Positions 22,480 through 36,589 are shown, counted from the stretch's first letter. The stretch: 64,000 nucleotides of DNA from Bugula neritina (GCA_964035545.1 OZ037770.1:10964463-11028462), one strand, 5' to 3'. The notes: generated by a model from the letters alone, not told the origin. Made by a program: numbers and translations.

Positions 22480-23699
22480 CATCTTGCTGTCTGTTGTGTC
22501 TGACTATGACTTCTGGTGTATCATTAGTCTTCATCTGGGTCTGTCAAGTGACAGCATTTGTCATTTGCCGAGAGATATCCCCTTGTCTTTAAGATTGCGT
22601 TTAATGGTATCTTTGTAACAGAGCCTCGGTCTGCCAAATTCACCGGAGCCTTCCGTTAGCTGTGAGTATAAAACCTGTTTTGGGATCCTGGTGGTGTTTA
22701 ATCTGTTGATCTGTCCGGCCCATCTTAGATTTCTTTGGATGAAAGTGTCATATAGACTGGTAATGTTGGTTTTCTGGTGCATCTTCATATTAGATACAAA
22801 GTGCCACCATTTCACTGACAATATCTGTCTTAGTTGATTCATAAGAAAGGCATTCAGCTTGTGTGCCGTGATCTTATAGATATTCCATGACTCCACTCTA
22901 TATAGCAGTGTAGATAGAACAATGGCTTGGTAGACTGCACATTTTGTCTTGGTTGTCAGGTCTCCGTTATCCCAAACCCTTTCTCGTAGCCTTCCGAAAG
23001 TTTGTGACAATTTTGACATTCTCAATTGGAGTTCTTGATCAAGTTTGTTGTTGTTTGTGAGGGTTGAGCCAAGATATTTGAAGTTCTTGACTGTGTTGAG
23101 GATTTCTCCTTCTATACTAATGTTTTCTCCCTCATCATATTTTCCTGGTGGTGGTTGATACATCATCTCTGTTTTGTTTATATTTATCTTTGGTTCAAAG
23201 TTTTTGGCAGATTTTGTAAAACGGGTGATGATTTTTTGAGCCTGCTGATGGTAGTGGCCAACAAAGGCAGTGTCATCAGCAAACATGAGTTCTTTGATGA
23301 GCACCTTTCTTGTTCTGATGGAATATTTGAACTGATTGACTTTGAACAAGTCAGCACCAGGTCTTGATTGAATTCATACACCCTTATCATAGCTATCAAA
23401 AGCATGGTTCATAACCATAGTGAGATAGATAGAGAAAAAGGTCGGAGCCAGCGCGCAGCCTTGTTTTACACCGTTTGTAATCTCGAATGGTGCTGAGAGA
23501 TCTCTTTTCAGGTTGACAGAGGTTTTCATTCTCGTATGTAGGGCTGCAATCAAGTTAGTAAACTGATCTGGGCAGCCAAGCTTTCTTACAACCATCCACA
23601 ATGCCGATCGGTTTACTGTGTCAAATGCCTTAGTGAAATCAACAAAGATCATGTATAAAGGCATATTCTGTTCTACGCATTTTCCCGTGATGACTTGAA
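22480..23699 (-). mobile_element. LINE reverse transcriptase fragment, decayed
   Basis: Minus-strand translation gives KCVEQNMPLYMIFVDF, TKAFDTVNRSALW, NGVKQGCALAPTFFSIY and MFADDTAFVG (the RT catalytic Asp pair), then KNFKYLGSTLTNN and the ILSVKWWHFVSN and NLRWAGQI blocks, ending KDKGISLGK. In-frame TGA codons at 23374-23376 and near 22561 break it, but the frame is otherwise continuous. It belongs to a non-LTR retrotransposon of the RTE/CR1-like kind; I cannot fix the clade. A 5' part of the same element type lies head-to-head at 23700-24331. Confidence 0.85.
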
Positions 23700-24329
23700 A
23701 ACGGCACTAAGTGAGAAACTGAGCTTGAGAACACCTGGAACACTTGACGACGCATGGAAAAACTTCAAGAACACAGTTTAGGAAACATCGACGGAGAAGC
23801 TAGGCACGGTTGGCAGAAAACACGAGGACTGGTTTGATGAACACTCCATAGAACTACAAGACTCATTAAGTGAGAGGAACTTAGCACGTTCCGCTGTCAT
23901 GAACCGATCAACCAGGAAAACCAAAGGAAAGTACAGGAAATGTAACAGAGCACTTCAAAAGAAATGCCATGAACTAAAGAACAAATGGTGGCAAGACAAG
24001 GCAGCTGAACTGCAGGAACTGGCTAACCGAAATGACATGAGAGGCTTCTACGAAAACATGATGGCAGTCTGGAGTCCACGTGTAAACCACCCAGACCAAC
24101 TGTTTGACAAGGACAGCCACACCCTCCTCATCCAGAGAGATGATTTGATGCAGAGATGGACAGAGCACTTCCGAACACTCCTAAATGAAACAGAAAATGT
24201 GGAGCCTGACATCACCAGTCACATACACCAGCAGCCAACCCAAGAATGGATGAATGAATGTCCCGATGTCACAGAGGTTATGAGAGTTGTAAACGCGCTC
24301 TCTGACAGGAAGTCACCAGGAGTTGATGG

Positions 24330-24331
<2 letters not shown>
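23700..24331 (+). mobile_element. Inverted 5' segment of a LINE ORF2
   Basis: Plus-strand translation (KTALSEKLSL, DDAWKNF, HEDWFDEHSIELQDSLSERN, KKCHELKNKWWQDKAAELQ, FYENMMAVW, LLIQRDDLMQRWTEHFRTLL, ending ALSDRKSPGVDG) is the endonuclease-RT linker of this LINE class. It stops where RT motif 1 would begin and meets a TA array. One in-frame TAG lies near 23778. It is opposite in orientation to the RT fragment beside it, and about 100 residues between the two parts are missing. Confidence 0.8.

Positions 24332-24390
<59 letters not shown>
24332..24390. repeat. TA microsatellite
   Basis: A TA run separating the LINE from the GCCCCCTATG-type element. Confidence 0.95.
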
Positions 24391-24392
<2 letters not shown>

Positions 24393-24680
24393 TTCATATT
24401 TGGGTTCATAGGTGGTCAATTTGGTATGTAAAACATCCATAGGGGGCTCTATGCCCATAGGGGGCTGCTCATAGGGGGCACCATGTTTGAGTGTTTTAAA
24501 TTACTCAGAACAGTCTGTTATGGTATATAGACACTATTTTAAAAATAGGCTCACAGAAGGACAATTTGATATTTTCCAATACCAGAGGGGGCTCTGTATA
24601 TATATACAAAAAGCCCCCTATGGTATTATAAAATATCAAATTAGGGAGTTGTCTTCCCAAAAACTAATGTAACGTTTTTT
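24391..24680. mobile_element. Short element with CATAGGGGGC motifs, copy 1
   Basis: Three CATAGGGGGC decamers (24450-24482) and a hairpin-prone CAGAGGGGGCTCTG...GCCCCCTATGGTAT block (24581-24625). The same blocks occur inverted at 36238-36350, again next to a TA array. The decamer is also the GC core of the adjacent satellite. Confidence 0.55.
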
Positions 24681-24814
24681 CACTGTTGGAAACACTTAAT
24701 TACATTGATAATAATATCATTTCAGTTGCTATAATTGTGCCAGGGCTTAAGGTAGAACTTGTATAGAAATCTGGCCTGCATCTCCGTTAAAAAAATTATA
24801 TTTGAGTTGTTGTG

Positions 24815-27800
24815 AGCTTATATATATTATATCTGCCCCCTATGAGCCTATATATACCATATCTGCCCCCTATGAGCCTATATATTCTATATCTGCCCCC
24901 TATGAACTTATATATATTATATCTGTCCCGTATGAGCTTATAGTCTATATCTGCCCCCTATGAGCTTATATATTCTATATCTGCCCCCTATGAGCTTATA
25001 TATTCTATATCTGCCCCCTATGAGCCTATATACTCTATATCTGCCCGTATGAGCTTATATATTCTATATCTGCCCCCTATGAACTTATATATTCTATATC
25101 TGCCCCCTATGAGCCTATATATTTATTATCTGCCCCCTATGAGCCTATATATATTATATCTGCCCCCTATGAGCCTATATATTCTATATCTGCCCCCTAT
25201 GAACTTATATATATTATATCTGCCCCCTATGAACTTATATATATTTTATGTGCCCCCTATGAACCTATATATTCTATATCTGCCCCCTATCAACTTATAT
25301 ATTATATCTGCCCCCTGTGAACTTATATATATTTTATGTGCCCCCTATGAACCTATATATTCTATATCTGCCCCCTATCAACTTATATATTATATCTGCC
25401 CCCTATGAACTTATATATATTATATCTGCCCCCTATGAGCCTATATATTCTATATCTGCCCCCTATGAACCTATATATATATTATATCTGCCCCCTATGA
25501 ACTTATATATATATATATTATATCTGCCCCCTATGAACTTATATATATATTATATCTGCCCCCTATGAACTTATATATATATATATTATATCTGCCCCCT
25601 ATGGGCATATATATTCTATATCTGCCCCCTATGAACCTATATATATATTATATCTGCCCCCTATGAACTTGAATATATATATATATTATATCTGCACCTA
25701 TGAGCCTATATACTCCATATCTGCCCGCTATGAACCTAGATATGTGCCCTCTTTCACTGTTGGAAACACTTATTTACAGTGATGATAATATCATTTCAGT
25801 TGCTATAACTGTGCCAGGGCTTGAGGTAGAACTTGTATAGAAATCTGGCCTGCATCTCCGTTAAAAAATTATATTTGAGTTGTTGTGAGCTTATATATTA
25901 TATCTGCCCCCTATGAGCCTATATATTCTATATCTGCCCCCTATGAACTTATATATATTATATCTGCCCCCTGTGAACTTATATATATTTTATGTGCCCC
26001 CTATGAACCTATATATTCTATATCTGCCCCCTATGAACTTATATATTATATCTGCCCCTATGAACTTATATATATTATATCTGCCCCCTATGAGCCTATA
26101 TATTCTATATCTGCCCCCTATGAACCTATATATATATTATATCTGCCCCCTATGAACTTATATATATATATTATATCTGCCCCCTATGAGCTTATATAAT
26201 ATATTATATCTGCCCCCTATGAGCCTATATATTCTATATCTGCCCCCTATAAGCCTATATATATTCTAATCTGCCCCCTAAAAGCCTATACATTCTATAT
26301 CTGCCCCCTATAAGCCTATATATTTTATATCTGCCCCCTATGAGCCTATATATTCTATATCTGCCCCCTATGAACTTATATATATTATATCTGCCCCCTG
26401 TGAACTTATATATATTTTATGTGCCCCCTATGAGCCTATATATTCCATATCTGCCCCCTATGAGCTTATATATTCTATATCTGCCCCCTATAAGCCTATA
26501 TATTCTACATCTGCCCCCTATGAGCTTATATATTCTATATCTGCCCCCTATGAGCCTATATACTCTATATTTGCCCGTATGAACTTATATATATATTATA
26601 TCTGCCCCCTATGAGCCTATATATTCTACATCTGCCCCCTTTGAGACTATATATTCTATATCTGCCCCCTATGAGCTTATATATTCTATATCTGCCCCCT
26701 ATGAACTTATATATTCTATATCTGCCCCCTATGAGCCTATATATTTATTATCTGCCCCCCTATGAGCCTATATATTCTATATCTGCCCCCTATGAACTTA
26801 TATATATTATATCTGCCCCCTATGAACTTATATATATTTTATGTGCCCCCTATGAACCTATATATTCTATATCTGCCCCCTATCAACTTATATATTATAT
26901 CTGCCCCCTGTGAACTTATATATATTTTATGTGCCCCCTATGAACCTATATATTCTATATCTGCCCCCTATCAACTTATATATTATATCTGCCCCCTATG
27001 AACTTATATATATTATATCTGCCCCCTATGAGCCTATATATTCTATATCTGCCCCCTATGAACCTATATATTCTATATCTGCCCCCTATGAACCTATATA
27101 TATATTATATCTGCCCCCTATGAACTTATATATATATATTATCTCTGCCCCCTATGAACTTATATATATATTATATCTGCCCCCTATGAACTTATATATA
27201 TATATTATATCTGCCCCCTATGGGCATATATATTCTATATCTGCCCCCTATGAACCTATATATATAATATATCTGCCCCCTATGAACTTGAATATATATA
27301 TATATATTATATCTGCCCCTATGAGCCTATATACTCCATATCTGCCCGCTATGAACCTAGATATGTGCCCTCTTTCACTGTTGGAAACACTTATTTACAG
27401 TGATGATAATATCATTTCAGTTGCTATAACTGTGCCAGGGCTTGAGGTAGAACTTGTATAGAAATCTGGCCTGCATCTCCGTTAAAAAATTATATTTGAG
27501 TTGTTGTGAGCTTATATATTATATCTGCCCCCTATGAGCCTATATATTCTATATCTGCCCCCTATGAACTTATATATATTATATCTGCCCCCTGTGAACT
27601 TATATATATTTTATGTGCCTCCTATGAACCTATATATTCTATATCTGCCCCCTATGAACTTATATATTATATCTGCCCCTATGAACTTATATATATTATA
27701 TCTGCCCCCTATGAGCCTATATATTCTATATCTGCCCCCTATGAACCTATATATATATTATATCTGCCCCCTATGAACTTATATATATGTATTATATCTG

Positions 27801-28290
27801 CCCCCTATGAGCTTATATAATATATTATATCTGCCCCCTATGAGCCTATATATTCTATATCTGCCCCCTATAAGCCTATATATATTCTAATCTGCCCCCT
27901 ATAAGCCTATACATTCTATATCTGCCCCCTATAAGCCTATATATTTTATATCTGCCCCCTATGAGCCTATATATTCTATATCTGCCCCCTATGAACTTAT
28001 ATATATTATATCTGCCTCCTATGAACTTATATATATATATTATATCTGCCCCCTATGAGCTTATATATTCTATATCTGCCCCCTATGAACTTGTATATAT
28101 TTTATGTGCCATCTTTGAGCTCATATACTATTTATGTGCTGCTATGAGCCTAGATATGTTATATGTGCCCCTTATGAGCTCATATATGCTGCATGTATGC
28201 GATCCCCATAAGCCTGTGTATACTATATCTGCCCCATATGAGTTGATGTATACTATGTGTGCCCTATATCAGCAAGCACAGTCCACAGCG
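24815..28290 (+). repeat. Satellite of ~27-30 bp units, CTGCCCCCTATG core
   Basis: Well over 100 units of the form CTGCCCCCTATGARCYTATA then TATTCTATAT, with length variants in the TA part. A roughly 140-bp non-repeat segment (TTTCACTGTTGGAAACACTT ... CATCTCCGTTAAAAA) occurs at about 24677, 25752 and 27372. The last two copies are 1,620 bp apart and flanked by nearly identical unit orders, so there is a higher-order repeat. Units degrade at the right end (28090-28290). Thirty-base units encode a decapeptide (MSLYILYLPP) in one frame and so give long artefactual open frames. Confidence 0.95.
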
Positions 28291-30344
28291 TCTGATGTGT
28301 ATCATAGTAGGTTTATTAATTTGCATATTTTTAATTTGATGTCTTTCTCTGCAATTATGACTTTCAGCTTTAGAAGTTTTTTTGTTATATGCAGCACGTT
28401 TTCAAATTAAAAAAATTATCAACCTAAGAAGATACATACCTTTTGCTGTCTCCAATTTGCTGCTCAAATTTTTATTTTTGCTTCTGGTAGAAACAAGCAT
28501 TTTTTCTAACAATTTAGTTATAGTGTTTAAAAGTACTATATGGTTTCCCAGCAACCTTTACTTAGCTGAAATGTAACTTTCCAGTGTCAGAATAGCAGCT
28601 TTGACAAAATTTCTCGTATACATATACTGCTAGTAACAGAGAAAATTATCTGTTCCTGCAATTACTTTTACTAAGGTCTATAGAGGGAGACCACATCCCT
28701 ACAATTATGCAAAAGATAATAGACCCCCTGTAGTTTTGGGCCTAGTTTCTTTGCATCTTCATAATCATTTTAATCAGGAAACTTAAGTAAGCTTAGAAGT
28801 TTTTAATTTACTAAAAATGGCTGCTAAGAGGGGTACCTTAGTTTGAACCTTATACAGAAATCCTATAATTAGCCTATTTGGCTGCAACTTCAAAAGCACT
28901 CTCATATTTATAAATTCGTTTGAAGGAGTTTACCCTCAAATACTGTACAATAAAGAAAAAATTTCAAGCTAGCTGTTCTATTTTTCTTGGTTTTGTGTTA
29001 TCTCAGTACACGCAGAGTTTATAGTCTCTATGAGAGACCTTTTTAACTGACTGAGGGCATAATAGCTGAGATCTTGTCTGCTGTCACTACAACACGGACT
29101 TTTATAATAGGAAATATTAAGAAATGCTTGCAGCTTACCCTTGCTACTAAATATTAGACCCTGTAGAATATAAGATAGGCCCTACACCAAGTTTCATTCA
29201 CAATAAATCTAATGGGAATCAGTAGAGATGATGAATTCAAAGTTATTAACACATATTATTGAAAACTATTTATACATGTCTTACTCTTTTTGTTGGTAGT
29301 CAAATTATATGACTAGCAAGAAGTCTAGATTTTGTTATTCACCCATTGCGCGAACAATACTTTTTCTAGCTGCATTATTTTACTTGAAAAATTTTCAAAA
29401 CAGGGAAACCAATTCAGCAACTAGTTTTAAAGTTTGAAAAAGGCATGTAGCACCAGTGTTACACTGGTCATCCGTCTCTATAAGAGTAACAATTCAGTTT
29501 AATTCCAAATAGACAACCCCCTCCATATAGACGCCAAACAATATATTCTACTTAGACTGCCTACTGAACAGCTATATTTAAAAGCGTTAAAAAATGAAAA
29601 TTGTACTTTTTATAAATAATATGTATTTTGCTGGAAATATTTTGTTGCATGCAATTAATAGAAGCTGGGGGAAACCCTGAGTATGTCTCATGTAAACACA
29701 GTTGGAGCAAATGCACTAGATAACTGTAGAATGGCTAAATATTTGCAGCTGTAATACCTCTAAACAATTCAACTAAAAAGTAGACATGGATGTGGACATT
29801 GTGGCTATTTGGTAATTAGTATAATAGCTTAACAGTGGATTTGCTCTTATCCTTACTAAGTGACAGGCAAAGTAAGAATTTACAAAATAAAATCTTTTAA
29901 CAACCTCCTATCCCAATACATTAGGCCAAGAACTACGGCAAATTGAAATTAATGATGGGTGTCTTTAGATTGCCTAACTTTTTTTGGAGCTACTTACATT
30001 TTTCTTTCCTATATTGAAGAAAAAACAGCCATTTAGTTTAGACTTAGCAAAGGCTAGTAACTGTAAGATATGTAGTATTAGTCAAGTAGCTAACCTGTTA
30101 CACAGGAAACTTAATAAATAAAATGTTCTGCCTCAGCAAAAGAAGTTTAAGATTTTTACAACCGTGGCTCATTAAATGCTTGAATATTTTTATGTATAAA
30201 CACCTAAAGTAAGTTTGTGATTTGAAATTAATGGCAAAAGGTTAGACTCAACTTATTTACTATTGCCTTTCTCGGCCTGGGCCCAACCAGGCTAAGCAAC
30301 TTAATTGACTACTAAAAGTTTATGGAGAACTCGAACAGCTGACG
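28291..30344. other. No gene seen
   Basis: Unique-looking AT-rich DNA with only short open frames. No known repeat or splice-bounded exon was recognised. Confidence 0.4.
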
Positions 30345-30925
30345 TGTAAAACCATGTAAAAGTCAGCCGATCAGCATTGTGTACCAGGTCAACACCCCAC
30401 TATTATAGTTTATATAAAATTCTGCAAGTTCAGTTGCAAAATGCATGCTTCTAGAAAGCAGTTGTGCAACTTTTTTCAAGTGCATTACTTTATTTCATAT
30501 CTTAAATTTATGATCTTTGATGTATTTTTCAAAACAATTAAATTGAGTGTGTATAAAATGCAATTAAAAATTGTATGTCTACAAAAATGACCTGGTACAC
30601 TTTTGCAGCTGAAGGCCAGTTGTTACATAACTCTTAGCTTTATTTGTTCTCTATTATACTAGTATGAACTCTTGTTCTCCAATATGCCAGCTGGTAATGA
30701 GCCACCAGATTTTGGTACAGAACTCTGATTAGCCGGGTTTTTGAATGGTTTTCTAATACATACATCTGATTGCCTGAATAGTGCACACTCCATCTACATT
30801 TACATGGTGCAAGCTACAGGGTAGTATTATACCAACTTTCTGTTTACTAATCTTTTGTTCACAATAGTAAATAGGCTATTCAGCAAAGATTTTATGGCAT
30901 GTAAGCCATGGGAACCATCAACCCT
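30345..30925 (+). repeat. Left arm of a ~570-bp foldback (partner 32185-32750)
   Basis: Sequence such as AGCAGTTGTGCAACTTTTTT, CAGCTGAAGGCCAGTTGTTA and CACAATAGTAAATAGGCTAT returns as reverse complement at 32185-32750 with small differences. Confidence 0.75.
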
Positions 30926-32184
30926 CTCTGCTGTATATATTTTAGCTTGTAATAGCAAGTCTACATCATAGTGTTACTACCAATATTCTCATATAAACTT
31001 ATTCAATTTTCTTCAGATAATAAAATCCCTCCTTCACTCATAGAAAATAACAAGCAATCATTCAATGATTTAGCTTTGGTAAACTATCATGTACAGTTTT
31101 TAAATGCATTTCTTTTAGACTACCCTATTCTTCAGCTTACCAATACCATAGCTTAAAAAATGTGTATTGCAGCTTATGCTAAGCCTGAGTTGGCCGTTTC
31201 TGAACCTAAAATACTGTTTGTCTCTTATATTTGGACAATAGGTTGAACTAGTCATATTATATTTACTTGCAGGATTTAAAATGCAAGTTTAGCAACAACA
31301 TAGGTTTTTCTTTCAATGAATTATAAACACATAAATTATTGGTGTAGAGAAATTGCAATTTATGCTGCTTATGATAACATAATGTTTTTACACGATCTAA
31401 TCTCATAGCTTTAAAATATCGTAAGAAATTTTTCTATGAAAGTACTGGATTTCATCAGTTATAGAGAAAGTACTAGACTTCATCAGTTATAGAGGGTGGC
31501 TGCAGATTGCAGAGATCCCAGCAGACAATAGGACTTTCAAGAAATGCTAGCTGAAGGCTTTACCCAATACTTTACCATTCAAACAGAATGTAATGGGTGT
31601 CAACATGCATTACATAATGTTGTGACTATGCATAGTAATCTGGCTGTATGAGACAAGGCTTTGTTCATGAATTTAAGCAAATACTTCTGACAAACAACTA
31701 TTGCTTTACTTAGTAGCTGGTTTAAACCCATGCAGCTATAACAACAATAATTTTAATGAATGTTGTGTTTAAGCAATGGGTATAAATCATTCTTACTTTA
31801 AACACTGAAGTATTATCGGGCAATGACTAGTAATGAGGTGGTCAATTTTGATAGACTTTAAAGACAAGTATAAATGAAGCTAATTTACTCCTAAAAAAAA
31901 TTGCAACCAAAAAAGTTTATTCTTTACTGAGTATAGGATTGTCGCATGTTAAATTATAACCTTAACTAAATAAGTCAAGACAGCAAGTGAACTACTTTAG
32001 GTGATAGATGAATACTCTATATAAAACATCTTTTCTAAATATGTAAACTGCTAAACCCTACAGATAAATAATAAATACATGTGGTTTAACTACTAATGTT
32101 TATTGAAACAATTTCAAAGTTTAGTAGAAAGAACTATAATGGGACAGATGCATAAGCAATATTAGCAGCAGTGATGGTTGATTA
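30926..32184. other. Interior of the foldback, no gene seen
   Basis: About 1.26 kb between the arms. The 61-codon open frame at 30971 shows no transposase-like motif. Confidence 0.4.
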
Positions 32185-32750
32185 AACCTCTTTAGTAGTT
32201 CCCATGGCTTACACGCCATAAAATCCTTGCTAAATAGCCTATTTACTATTATGAACAAAAGATTGATAAACAGAAAGATGGTATAATACTACCCTGTAGC
32301 TTGCACCATGTAAAGGTAGACGGAGTGTACACTATTCAGGCAATCAGATGTATGTATTAGAAAACCATTCAAAAACCCAGCTAATCAGAGTTCTGTACCA
32401 AAAGCTGGCATATTGGAGAACAAGAGTTCATACTAGTATAATAGAGAACAAATAAAGCTAAGAGTTATGTAACAACTGGCCTTCAGCTGCAAAAGTGTAC
32501 CAGGTCATTTTTTTGGACATACAATTTTTAATTGCATTTTATACACACTTACTTTAGATGTTTTGAAAATACATCAGAGTGTCATAAATTTAAGATATGA
32601 AATAAAGTAATGCACTTAAAAAAAGTTGCACAACTGCTTTCTAGAAGAATGCATTTTGCAACTGAACTTGCAGAATTTTATATAAACTATATTAGTGGGG
32701 TGTTGACCTGGTACACTTTGCTGATCGGCTGACTTTTACATGGTCTAAGT
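32185..32750 (-). repeat. Right arm of the foldback
   Basis: Reverse-complement partner of 30345-30925. The outer ends read AAAACCATGTAAAAGTCAGC and its inverse. Confidence 0.75.
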
Positions 32751-35700
32751 AATTTTAGAGGTAATGGCTTTCATTATAGAGCTAATAACAGGCTCCAACC
32801 TTATAGAGATACACAAAGGGCTACATAAGGACAACAACAACTACAATAAGTATAACATAGGACATGAAGTTTGAAGCAATTTTGCTGGCAATTCCCCAAA
32901 GAATTAATATTATACCTAACTAATGTAAACTTTAAACACATTTTTTTCAACTTGCTGAAACTTCATACCAGCAAGAAATCTGTTTAACGAAGATAAATTG
33001 CATTTTGTAAAACTGTTTGATGTTGCTGTGCAGCTCTGGCTGAATTATAATGAAACATAGAGCAAGCCATTTATTTTGCAAAACTAATCATAAAGTACAG
33101 AATAAATCATGAAAAGTTGTATAATTTTGTATTTTATATCAAAAAAAGTTTTCTTTAGTTAAATTAACATTTCAGTTGTGGAAAGAACAACTGTTATATT
33201 GTTTCTAATAGTTTCACTTGAAGCTTTCCTGCAGTGTAGCAGTGTTTGTTCTATCTATTCAGTCAGTTACCTAATTATTTATTAGTTTGTAGGCTGTTCT
33301 ATTTACTCTAGGCCCTAGGCTTTAAGAATGAAGAACTAGCACTATTTAGCACCATCTAGCAATTGTAACCTATTGATAGTCCAGGGTGCTTTACTTGCCA
33401 TACTCTGGCTTGCAGATCGAAGGATTCAAATTGCTTTTTATGACTAGATACCTGTTACATTTTGCTCTTACAAGATAAATCAATTTTAAAATATTCTCAA
33501 AGTAAAAACATGTTTAATGGTAGCACCATACATTGTTGTTCAGTTTGTATCTCTACCTCAATATTTTGCATTATTTTGTTCTATCAATTTGTGAAAAGAG
33601 CTACTGAAAGAGCTGTTGATGAAACTTAAAACAAATTGAAACATTTACCCCATACTCAACTTGCTGGATTGCTCTCTATCATGGTAGGCTATCAACAAAG
33701 CAAGCCAAAATTGCTTATTCTGAAGTTTAGCTTTTGTGAAAATTGGCAAGCTTTAGTTAATAACCTGTAATTATATAGCCAAGTTGTTTAATTAAGATTT
33801 AAAGTAGCATTGTGTTACACACAATAGTTTCGGAAAATAATTGAAAGAAAAATTTAATAATATATTACTATAAAGTACCAGGAAAGTCTTGCTGATGTTC
33901 ATAAAGCATGCATTAAACATTCTGTATTTCAATGGAAGATGACTTACACATTGTAGAAGGAAAGTTGTCTACTTGTCTTAGTTTACAAGGCTATGTCGTA
34001 ATGCTAGTAGTAGACTGATACCCAAACAAAAAAAAAAGGAAAAAATCTGGTGCTTGTCATAAATATTATGTTAGATTTGTCTCTCTAGCATTAGGACAAA
34101 AAGAGAGATGAACCAGTTGCATATATAGTGCGATTGTGCATAAACTGCTATCCTAGCTTACAAATTGTTGAGTGCCAATATTTGAATTGTCAATATATTT
34201 ATGCCAGGTAAGGCCAGTAAGAAAATGTAGTTTACCAGTACAAGATTAAATAAAAAGTACGTAAAAGCAGTAACAGAGACGAGTTCTGAAACGTCTGCTC
34301 ATGCAAACAAAATGCCCAATTGCTAAGAGTTGGGAGCAGTTTTGAAGAAGCTTGTATATTATACCACTAATTGTTAACATTAAATCTATAAAAGTTACTG
34401 CTAAAGATTGAAAAAAAAATCAAGGCACATTCAGAAGCTTGCTAATATATTTTTTTTGAAGCTATTGCAATTAAAGAGTAATTTGTAGTGTAACTGCTGC
34501 ATTTCTAGCCAACAAAAAGTTTCAATAGCTTATAAAAGGCTAGACAACATGGTTTTCAAATTTTGTTTTAGTACACATAGCTTCAGGTTTTTTAAGAAGC
34601 ACTATTTTATATATTAGCAACTGTGAAAGATATAGTTAGGGGTTGCTCTTATTTGTGCTCCGTAAAGCATTTAAAAAAAGAACTCAGATATGGGTTTGAG
34701 AAGAAAGAGCATATAATTAGTAGCCTTACATTCAGCTTTAACTCAATATATTTTACTGAAGCATTGAGTTAATCGCTATAGACTTTAGAGCATATGAAAG
34801 TGTACTAGCCGACTGTTTTGTGTGCACTATAGCAAAGAATCACAGTTCAAAGTACATTTTCAGATATAAATGATTGTGAAAAATATATTCTAATTGGTTT
34901 AATCTTATCATATATTACAAGTCTCTTTGTTATGTAAATTCAAATAGAATACTATAATTATTTTGAAATAAATATTAAAAAATTATCAGCCTATTGTGCA
35001 TTAGTACTTCAAATAATATTAGCAATGACAAAAATATTAGTAGGACATTTTGTTCTCATATGATGCATCATGAAGATGAAGTGCAGAAAATGTGCTAATA
35101 TTCTTAAGATTAGTTTAAAGCAATGGTGTTCTGCGTGTTCTTTAATGATTGATTACAAACAGTGCTCTCAAATTGCTATCTATATAACTGTTCAAAGAAT
35201 CACCAAGGCAGACTTTTAAGAAATCTGCAAAATACTGTACCTATACGGTTGATTTAATGAAAGGAATAGCTATAGTAAAACTTCAAAAATAAGCCTTTGA
35301 AGCAAATCGTTTAGCATCTGGTAAATAGAAGTGCATACTTGGCCGTTTTTTTTAGTATAATACCTATATAGTGGTGCTATCTATCCAATTGTTTTTTATT
35401 AAAAGACTTTAGAACATATAGCTAGTTTAGAAATTAGTTTTATCTTGCTTATTTGTCCGAATTATAGTAGGTATATGCATGGTAGCTAAATGAACTTAAC
35501 ACACATATTTTTTAATACGCAGGAAAATACTATAGATATTAGATATTAGAGTATAAACTGGCTGCAATCAAATTGAGTAATTTTTAAAATAAAATATACA
35601 TTATACGTTTCATTCATTCTTTAAGTATACAATATAGGCTTATAATAATTTGAGGCAACTTTTAATTAATTAATTATATCTGTATTTTGTCAACTAACTG

Positions 35701-36237
35701 CTATTCTATTTTTGCTATTACAATATTTTACTTCACTTGCTTATTGAATGACGTGCAATTTCTTTTTCAAAGTACTTGTTTTTACAGTTTAAAACTATAT
35801 ACACTTGGTTCAATTTAATTGAACTTTTCCTGTTATATAAAAAAATATATATATACAACTTTCATTACCTAAACAAAATATAAGAATAAGCAAAACATCA
35901 ACAAATGTAATGAGGATGATACAGGGTGCACTTCGAATTATTAGACATGAAAATCCTTATTCGATTTTAAAAAGGAAATACATAACATAGGAAATTGAAG
36001 TGTAATTTTTTTTATTTTGAACGCATGGCTATATCAGTTCCTTACAGAGAGTAATGGCATAGTGTGAATAGAAGTTGAAAAATAATTTTTTTTTAACTGA
36101 AATTGTTGGATAATTAATTATAGCAGACAAAGTAGAACAAAACCAATTGAGTTTCTATACTTTGCATAGTACAAATGTAATATAGCTTTTATTACTCAAA
36201 AAGTAAAAATGAGAAGACAATTTCAAAGTAAAAATAA
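32751..36237. other. No gene seen
   Basis: About 3.5 kb of AT-rich DNA without recognisable exons or repeats. Confidence 0.4.
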
Positions 36238-36350
36238 TATGATATATTCTGATAACAGAGGGGGCTCTGTTTATAGGCCCCCTATGGTATCGAAATATAC
36301 CAAATGCATATAAGCCCCCTATGAGCAGCCCCCTATGAAACCACATTTAA
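36238..36350. mobile_element. Short element with GCCCCCTATG motifs, copy 2
   Basis: CAGAGGGGGCTCTG, AGGCCCCCTATGGTAT and two further GCCCCCTATG decamers correspond, inverted, to 24391-24680. The right end meets a TA array. Confidence 0.6.

Positions 36351-36351
<1 letters not shown>

Positions 36352-36441
<90 letters not shown>
36352..36441. repeat. TA microsatellite
   Basis: A pure TA run beside the short GC-motif element. Confidence 0.95.
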
Positions 36442-36445
<4 letters not shown>

Positions 36446-36589
36446 CATCAATTACTTGTAACTTCTTGCAGCTTTCGTCTGGCATTTGTTCAAGCTTTGT
36501 TCCTACACAACATATTGAAGCTTTTCTTGAATTTCAGAAGCATATAAGTTTATAGAAACAAATTGAATACTAGATAAATCTCTGGTATT

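Noticed and set aside
25049-28410. Long overlapping open frames with MSLYILYLPP decapeptides
   Set aside because: The satellite unit is often 30 bp, so every unit adds ten codons without stops. Frames break wherever unit length changes, and no start or splice context is conserved.
36155-36346. 63-codon minus-strand frame over the short GC-motif element
   Set aside because: Covers a non-coding element present in two copies whose frames are not conserved.
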